Positions 32,775 through 37,563 of a DNA stretch of 37,563 nt are shown piece after piece. A model generated the notes under the pieces. It saw only the letters and a program-made list of their open reading frames with translations, ran no database searches and was not told the origin of the DNA. Position 1 is the stretch's first letter. The number at the start of each line of letters is the position of its first letter. Where the stretch lies: positions 1 through 37,563 of the forward strand of contig MEWP01000121.1 in NCBI GenBank assembly GCA_001775395.1. Reading direction: 5' to 3'. Source of the DNA: a candidate division Zixibacteria bacterium RBG_16_53_22 (GTDB taxonomy: Bacteria > Zixibacteria > MSB-5A5 > UBA10806). The translations under genes and the position numbers were made by a program.

Positions 32775-32803
32775 AAATAACATGACATATGAATGTATGT
32801 CAA
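32775..32803 (-). promoter_or_regulatory. Promoter of the split transketolase
   Basis: On the minus strand, TTGACA (32803-32798), 17 bp, TTATTT (32780-32775). Confidence 0.5.
32783..32802. promoter_or_regulatory. Inverted repeat over the transketolase promoter
   Basis: TGACATA-N6-TATGTCA, perfect 7-bp arms, spanning the spacer and -35 of the promoter, as expected of a repressor operator. Regulator unknown. Confidence 0.5.
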
Positions 32804-32849
32804 CCACTTGTAGCCCAGGGGCCGATGAGGCCTCGGGTAAATGGCTAAA

Positions 32850-32876
32850 TAAAAAAGGCCGGCTATTCACCAGCCT
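32850..32876 (-). terminator. Terminator of lepB
   Basis: On the minus strand, stem AGGCTGG / CCGGCCT (one G-U) with a 7-nt loop and a T-run, about 60 nt after the lepB stop. Confidence 0.8.
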
Positions 32877-32935
32877 CTATTGCTTAGGCATCTGGATGGA
32901 CGATACTTGTCTGACATCCTGACGCCAAGTGCGAT

Positions 32936-33769
32936 TCATTTAATTATCGTCCCAATGCGGCCCCATCTGACGCGTTCCGGAAGATGGTAAATATTAAATG
33001 CCAGGTTCTGCACTATCGAAAACGGATTGGAGGCGACTATTTCCGGCGGTTCGGGGAAACTGGCCTCCGGATCTTTAATTCTCAGTCCGCTTTCTTCCCG
33101 ATAATATGACTGCCATGACCAGTGAATAATCATAGCCTTGCCGAGCACCAGGTCGCGGTCCAGGAATCCCCAGAACCTCGAATCGGAGGAATTATCGCGA
33201 TTATCGCCCATGACAAACAGCATTCCCTTGGGCACTACCGTTTCCGGCATGTTATCGCGCTGGCCCTCCGTATACCAAACCTCTCCGGCCCTGGTTCGCA
33301 CCCATTGCCCCCCGGGAAAATATTTTCTGGCTTGATTCTTATCTGCGTATTGGCCGTGAGGAGGCAGCGACACAAGCCTGCCATCGACATAGACCTGCTT
33401 ATCGACTACTTTGATCTTCTGACCCTCGACCGCTATGAGGCGCTTGATGAAATTCTGCCTGCGGTCACCGGGGTACTTGAATATGATAATATCGTTCGGC
33501 TTCGGTTCGGCCAGAGCTGGAAGCTTGATGTCCGTGAATGGAATCGGAAGTCTCATACCGTAAACAAACTTGTTGGCCAACAAGAAATCTCCGATCAGCA
33601 GAGTCCTCTCCATCGATCCCGATGGTATCTTATAGGCCTCGACCACCGAATGCTTTATCATCAACGCCAGAATAAGGGCCACACCCAAAGACTGTACGTA
33701 ATCCCAGAGCACCTCGAGGAACGTGCGATGCTGCTTGATCTTTTTCGGTTTTTTGGAAAACAAGGCCAT
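32936..33769 (-). CDS. lepB: Signal peptidase I
   Basis: The 277-aa membrane protease removes signal peptides from exported proteins. A transmembrane anchor (SLGVALILALMIKHSVV) precedes the catalytic Ser in PSGSMERTL. The general-base Lys is in NFIKRLIAVEG, and the GDNRDNSSDSR box is intact. Of two adjacent ATGs, the second (33769) has better spacing from AAGGAG; starting at 33772 would add one Met. It is monocistronic with its own promoter and terminator. Confidence 0.94.
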   Translation of the reverse strand: MALFSKKPKKIKQHRTFLEVLWDYVQSLGVALILALMIKHSVVEAYKIPSGSMERTLLIGDFLLANKFVYGMRLPIPFTDIKLPALAEPKPNDIIIFKYPGDRRQNFIKRLIAVEGQKIKVVDKQVYVDGRLVSLPPHGQYADKNQARKYFPGGQWVRTRAGEVWYTEGQRDNMPETVVPKGMLFVMGDNRDNSSDSRFWGFLDRDLVLGKAMIIHWSWQSYYREESGLRIKDPEASFPEPPEIVASNPFSIVQNLAFNIYHLPERVRWGRIGTIIK

Positions 33770-33823
33770 CATTTCTCCTTTTCTTAGCTACTTCTACCTC
33801 TTGAAAATTCAAAAGGTTGCATA

Positions 33824-33852
33824 AATCTATGATTTTCGGCCTTCAGGGTCAA
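33824..33852 (-). promoter_or_regulatory. Promoter of lepB
   Basis: Minus strand TTGACC (33852-33847), 17 bp, TAGATT (33829-33824). Divergent from the smpB promoter 27 bp away. Confidence 0.5.
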
Positions 33853-33879
33853 GCTCGCATTAAGCCAGAATAAATTCCC

Positions 33880-33908
33880 TTGAACGCGGGCCGGAGAAGT
33901 TGTATTAA
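33880..33908 (+). promoter_or_regulatory. Promoter of smpB, predicted leaderless
   Basis: TTGAAC (33880-33885), 17 bp, TATTAA (33903-33908). The smpB ATG is seven bases beyond the -10, where transcription should begin. Confidence 0.5.
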
Positions 33909-33915
33909 GACTTTG

Positions 33916-34416
33916 ATGGCATCGAAACCGGAGAAAAAAGGCCCGCCGGGCCAGCCCAGGAAAGACCTGATTAAAGTAGTCGCCAGCAATCGTAAGGCCC
34001 GGCACGATTACGAGATTCTCGAATCGCACGAAGCCGGCATCGCCCTTCTGGGAAGCGAGGTCAAGTCGCTGCGCGACGGCAAGGCCAACCTGAAAGACTC
34101 CTATGCGGTCGCCTCAGCCGAGGGCGTTGTGTTATACAACACTCACATCGCCCCTTATGATAAGACCGGCTACGCCGGGCACGAGCCCGAGAGACCTCGC
34201 CGACTTCTGCTCCATGAGAAGGAAATTCGCCGGCTAATCTCCCAGACCGCGGAAAAAGGATTGACTTTGATACCTCTGAGGCTCTATTTCAAGGGTAAAT
34301 ATGCCAAGGTTGAGCTCGCTGTCTGCCGCGGAAAACGCCAGTACGATAAGCGCGCCGCCATAGTCAAGCGTGAAACAGAGAGGGCGATTGAAAGAGAAAT
34401 CAAGCGTCGCCATTGA
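33916..34416 (+). CDS. smpB: SsrA-binding protein SmpB
   Basis: The 166-aa RNA-binding protein acts with tmRNA in rescue of stalled ribosomes. The core VASNRKARHDYEILESHEAG, the GSEVKSLRDGKANLKDSYA block and the basic C-terminal helix (KRAAIVKRETERAIEREIKR) match the family. The ATG at 33916 is chosen because SmpB begins close to this point; the TTG at 33880 is better read as the promoter -35. No Shine-Dalgarno is near. tmRNA itself is not in the window. Confidence 0.94.
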   Translation: MASKPEKKGPPGQPRKDLIKVVASNRKARHDYEILESHEAGIALLGSEVKSLRDGKANLKDSYAVASAEGVVLYNTHIAPYDKTGYAGHEPERPRRLLLHEKEIRRLISQTAEKGLTLIPLRLYFKGKYAKVELAVCRGKRQYDKRAAIVKRETERAIEREIKRRH

Positions 34417-34431
34417 ACCGAGGGGTGGGAA

Positions 34432-35916
34432 TTGCTGTATAATATTGTAGTGCGTGCACTGGTTTTATCAATAATAGTAATTTTACCCACAAGCCTCTTT
34501 GCCGGGATACCCGCCGATGGCAAAGAGATGGAGATGCAGACTTACCAAATCGAGGGCGAATCGTATGTCAAATCGTGCGCTCTGGCCGAATTCCTCGGCG
34601 GGGATGAGACCATAGATTTTGTCAACAAGAAGGGCCGCACCGATTGCGACGGTTTCAGCCTCGAATACAGCCTCTTTTCCACCTTCATCAAGTCGGGCAA
34701 TGAGGTTTATAATATTTACAGGCCGGTGGTATTCCGGGATGGCGCCTTCATGGTGCCCCTTCGCTATATGCCCTCGGTCTTAAACCAGGTCTCGAATTTC
34801 GAATTTACTCTGTCGGGCAGGAAACTCGAGGTCAAGAAATCGCAGTTCAATGTCACCGGCATCAACGCCTCACAGAAAATGAACGGCCTCCTAATCGAGA
34901 TTTTGGCCGGCGACAGGCTCAAATACGATGCGCTCAAGACCGATGATAACTGGTTGGTGGTGACTATAATCGATGGCAAGATTGATTCCGCGGCCTTCGC
35001 GGGCAGGATACCGGTGAAGTCTATTTATGAGATCAGGACATATCAATTCGTTAATTCCTGCCAGGTCTCCATCAGGCTGCGCCCAAAGGATTTCACTTTC
35101 ACCTCGAAAGTGAAAGAGGATCCATACAGAATTCAGATTCTTATCAGGGGAGATGGCTTCTCCGATCCCGCCGCGATCATCGAAGATAACAGTTATAACG
35201 AACAATCCGACAACCCGATAGATGTCATCATAATCGACCCCGGCCACGGGGGACAGGACAACGGCGCCGTGGGGCCGTCCTCAGCCAGGGAAAAAGATAT
35301 TGTTCTCAAGATCGCAAAACACCTTTTCAAACTGCTGAGGGATGACGGGCGATTCAAACCGGTGCTTACCAGACAGGACGATGTCTTTGTGCCCCTCTCG
35401 GAGCGCGCCGAGCTGGCTAATTCCCTGGGCGGAGACTTGTTGATCTCGATCCATGCCAACGCCGCGTCAAATAAAAAAGCATCGGGAATTATCGCTTTTT
35501 TCCTGGCGGAGGCCAAAACCGATCAAGCTCGGGCTACGGCCTCACTTGAAAATAGCTCGATACGATTCGAGAATCTCGAGGACCAGAAGAAATACAATTC
35601 GGATATCGATTTCACTTTGCGAGATATGATGCAGTCCGAGTTTCTAAGGGAATCGGCCGACCTGGCCGATATCATTCAATCGAACATGTCTGCTTTGACC
35701 GGGCTGGGTTCACGCGGTGTCGACCAGGCCGGATTTTTCGTGCTTGATAAGGCCTATATGCCGGCTATTCTGCTCGAAACTGGTTTCATATCGAACAAAA
35801 CCGATGAGAAGCGTTTGAAAGATGATTCCTTTCAGAAGAAAACGGCCAAGGCTATTTACGATTCGATAATCGGCTTTAGAGAGAAATATGAGAGACAACA
35901 GCGGACATCGCAATAA
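34432..35916 (+). CDS. N-acetylmuramoyl-L-alanine amidase (Amidase_3)
   Basis: The 494-aa exported enzyme cleaves the bond between MurNAc and the peptide stem. A signal peptide (LVLSIIVILPTSLFAG) precedes an N-terminal region of about 220 residues with a beta-rich, AMIN or copper-amine-oxidase-like character. The catalytic domain from about residue 265 has the zinc ligands in DPGHGG, the Glu in AREKDIV, the His in SIHANA and the catalytic Glu in LLETGF. The start is TTG at 34432 behind GGTGG. It overlaps murI by 29 bp and follows smpB by 15 nt. Confidence 0.9.
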   Translation: MLYNIVVRALVLSIIVILPTSLFAGIPADGKEMEMQTYQIEGESYVKSCALAEFLGGDETIDFVNKKGRTDCDGFSLEYSLFSTFIKSGNEVYNIYRPVVFRDGAFMVPLRYMPSVLNQVSNFEFTLSGRKLEVKKSQFNVTGINASQKMNGLLIEILAGDRLKYDALKTDDNWLVVTIIDGKIDSAAFAGRIPVKSIYEIRTYQFVNSCQVSIRLRPKDFTFTSKVKEDPYRIQILIRGDGFSDPAAIIEDNSYNEQSDNPIDVIIIDPGHGGQDNGAVGPSSAREKDIVLKIAKHLFKLLRDDGRFKPVLTRQDDVFVPLSERAELANSLGGDLLISIHANAASNKKASGIIAFFLAEAKTDQARATASLENSSIRFENLEDQKKYNSDIDFTLRDMMQSEFLRESADLADIIQSNMSALTGLGSRGVDQAGFFVLDKAYMPAILLETGFISNKTDEKRLKDDSFQKKTAKAIYDSIIGFREKYERQQRTSQ

Positions 35917-36712
35917 AGCCATAGGGATTTTCGATTCTGGTATCGGCGGCCTGACGGTCGCCAGGGAGATTTTCAGGCTCCTTCCAAACGAGAATGTCGT
36001 TTATTTCGGTGATACCGGGCGATATCCGTATGGTCCGCGCTCGCCCGAAATCGTGCGCAAATTCGCCAGGCAGGATGTTAACTTCCTTATCGAGCAAGGG
36101 GTCAAATTCATCGTGGTGGCCTGCAATACCGCCTCGAGCCTGGCCCTCGAATATATCAAACGAATCTACAACGTTCCCATGCTTGGAGTGATTGAACCCG
36201 GCGCCAGAGGTGCCATCGAAAAGACAGCGTCCAACAGGATCGGCGTCATAGGAACCCATGGGACCATTAGCTCGAAAGCCTACGATAAATGCCTTCGGGC
36301 CCTCGATGGTTCGCTCAAGATATATTCCCGGGCCTGTCCTCTCTTTGTGGCGCTGGCGGAGGAGGGTTATATCGATCGACCCGCCACGCGGCTAATCGCC
36401 GAGGACTACCTCAGAGATATCAAGCGAAAAAGCATCGATACTCTTATTCTCGGATGCACCCATTACCCGCTTCTAAAGAAACCGATTGCCGATATTATGG
36501 GTCGCGGGGTGCGACTGATTGACTCGGCCGAGGAGACGGCCAGGGCGACCCGCCAGGCGTTGTTGGAATCGGCCTTGACCAGTCCATCGGCGGGGCCCGG
36601 CAAGCGGCAGTTTTTTGTTTCCGATTCGCCCGACAAGTTCAAAAAGGTGGGCCAACTATTTCTGGGCAAGAAAATAGGAAAAGTTGGACTGGTGGATATC
36701 AATTCCTATTGA
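35888..36712 (+). CDS. murI: Glutamate racemase
   Basis: The 274-aa enzyme makes D-glutamate for peptidoglycan. Both catalytic cysteines are present, in VACNTASS and LGCTHYPLL. The substrate motif DSGIGGLTV is near the N-terminus. It is in the same transcript as the amidase, a wall-metabolism pairing. The stop overlaps a TTG as TTGA, next to rdgB. Confidence 0.95.
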   Translation: MRDNSGHRNKAIGIFDSGIGGLTVAREIFRLLPNENVVYFGDTGRYPYGPRSPEIVRKFARQDVNFLIEQGVKFIVVACNTASSLALEYIKRIYNVPMLGVIEPGARGAIEKTASNRIGVIGTHGTISSKAYDKCLRALDGSLKIYSRACPLFVALAEEGYIDRPATRLIAEDYLRDIKRKSIDTLILGCTHYPLLKKPIADIMGRGVRLIDSAEETARATRQALLESALTSPSAGPGKRQFFVSDSPDKFKKVGQLFLGKKIGKVGLVDINSY

Positions 36713-36738
36713 GCACCAGCGCTGATAATATAAAATTC

Positions 36739-37359
36739 ATGCCCAAACTGATTCTGGCGACAAACAATTCCCATAAGATTTCCGAGATCTGCGCGATCCT
36801 ATCCTGCAGTGGCATCGAGATTCTATCGGCAAGGGACTTCCCCGATTTCCCTCAGGTGGAGGAGACTGGCAAGACCTTGGCGGAGAATGCCCTGCTCAAG
36901 ACCAGGGCCGCCTGGAATAGATATCACCTGCCGTCAGTTGCCGATGATACCGGGTTGGAGGTCGATTATCTGGGTGGTGCCCCGGGAGTCTACTCCGCCA
37001 GATTCGCCGGACCGGGCGGCAGCTTCGCCGACAATAACAGAAAGCTCCTTGATCTCCTGAGAGGTGTGCCAGAACACTTGCGGACGGCCCGCTTTAGGAC
37101 AGTTATCGCGTTTGTCGACCAGGTCGGGGGAGAGCATTTGGTGGAGGGTGTCTTGAGAGGTCGAATTGCCGCAACACCTATCGGGGAATACGGATTCGGT
37201 TATGATCCGATATTCCTGGTCGAGGAGACGCGCAGAACCCTGGCGCAGTTTCCCTCGCATGAGAAAAATACGATATCGCATCGCAGTCGGGCGCTGACCA
37301 AGATTCGGGCAGTCATCCTTCGGGACCTTACGGGACTTGATTCGATAAACGAGCCTTGA
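36739..37359 (+). CDS. rdgB: XTP/dITP diphosphatase (RdgB/HAM1)
   Basis: The 206-aa enzyme hydrolyses non-canonical purine nucleotides such as XTP and ITP. The family motifs are [12 protein letters not shown] at the start, the catalytic [20 protein letters not shown], and SHRSRAL near the end. The ATG at 36739 gives the usual HAM1 N-terminus. A TTG at 36709, overlapping the murI stop, would add ten residues and cannot be excluded because this genome uses TTGA junctions elsewhere. murI-rdgB linkage is common. Confidence 0.93.
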   Translation: MPKLILATNNSHKISEICAILSCSGIEILSARDFPDFPQVEETGKTLAENALLKTRAAWNRYHLPSVADDTGLEVDYLGGAPGVYSARFAGPGGSFADNNRKLLDLLRGVPEHLRTARFRTVIAFVDQVGGEHLVEGVLRGRIAATPIGEYGFGYDPIFLVEETRRTLAQFPSHEKNTISHRSRALTKIRAVILRDLTGLDSINEP

Positions 37360-37384
37360 CCGGTCGGTCGCGGTATTTTATATT
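37356..37384 (+). promoter_or_regulatory. Promoter of the tRNA cluster
   Basis: TTGACC (37356-37361), 17 bp, TATATT (37379-37384). The -35 contains the rdgB stop codon. Predicted start is close to the tRNA-Pro 5' end. Confidence 0.6.
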
Positions 37385-37394
37385 ATGCTTTCGA

Positions 37395-37468
37395 CGGGGC
37401 GTGGCGCAGCCTGGTAGCGCACTTGCTTTGGGAGCAAGGTGTCGGAGGTTCAAATCCTCTCGCCCCGA
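37395..37468 (+). tRNA. tRNA-Pro (anticodon TGG)
   Basis: Acceptor CGGGGCG / CGCCCCG, anticodon stem CTTGC / GCAAG around TTTGGGA (anticodon TGG, reads CCA), T-loop GGTTCAAATCC, discriminator A. CCA is not encoded. Confidence 0.94.
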
Positions 37469-37497
37469 CATTATTCAAAGGATGATTGATATTAGAC

Positions 37498-37563
<66 letters not shown>

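Overview
The window reads as one chromosomal segment of a diderm (Gram-negative-type) bacterium. The envelope genes point that way: a full Tol-Pal set, a LapA/LapB pair, signal peptidase I, an exported Zn amidase, and lipoproteins with clear lipoboxes. A dockerin-tailed exported M28 peptidase, a multihaem cytochrome c lipoprotein, a split transketolase and many GC-rich intergenic palindromes would suit an uncultured lineage of the Fibrobacteres-Chlorobi-Bacteroidetes side, Zixibacteria-like. That placement is inference; no rRNA gene is present. Most genes are housekeeping. Promoters are sigma70-like (TTGACA, 17 bp, TATRAT). Many genes overlap in ATGA or TTGA junctions, and TTG starts are common.

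Layout: (1) 1-4443, a translesion operon of a catalytically intact Y-family polymerase (dinB) overlapping a DnaE2-like polymerase, with a symmetric LexA-box-like palindrome upstream. (2) 4444-6930, a low-coding island with three small membrane or lipoprotein genes, tRNA-Gly(CCC) and a dense set of palindromic repeats. (3) 6931-9989, der, plsY, gpsA. (4) 10112-15378, xseB-dxs-nadK-recN-pgsA. (5) 15463-22848, an exported unknown, lapA, lapB, a TPR-SPOR protein, mutS and the M28-dockerin peptidase. (6) 23128-23769, a thioredoxin-fold protein disulfide oxidoreductase whose C-terminal CxxC has an in-frame TGA at its first cysteine. (7) 24020-25051, the multihaem cytochrome. (8) 25279-30520, tolQ-tolR-tolA-tolB, pal, cpoB. 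(9) Minus strand 30649-33769, split transketolase and lepB. (10) 33916-37359, smpB, amidase, murI, rdgB, then tRNA-Pro and a tRNA-Arg cut by the window edge.

The main discovery is the gene at 23128-23769. Read conventionally it stops at 23553. Read through the TGA as selenocysteine, it gives a complete two-domain oxidoreductase of 213 residues with a UxxC active site, and a SECIS-like hairpin with a GGUCA apical loop starts 18 nt after the TGA. Other points worth a second look are probably leaderless der and smpB transcripts, a heptanucleotide repeat inserted in frame in dnaE, a nested cruciform at 4453-4543, two palindromes sharing an 18-nt loop, a perfect operator-like palindrome in front of the cytochrome gene, and inverted repeats around the transketolase C-terminal gene.
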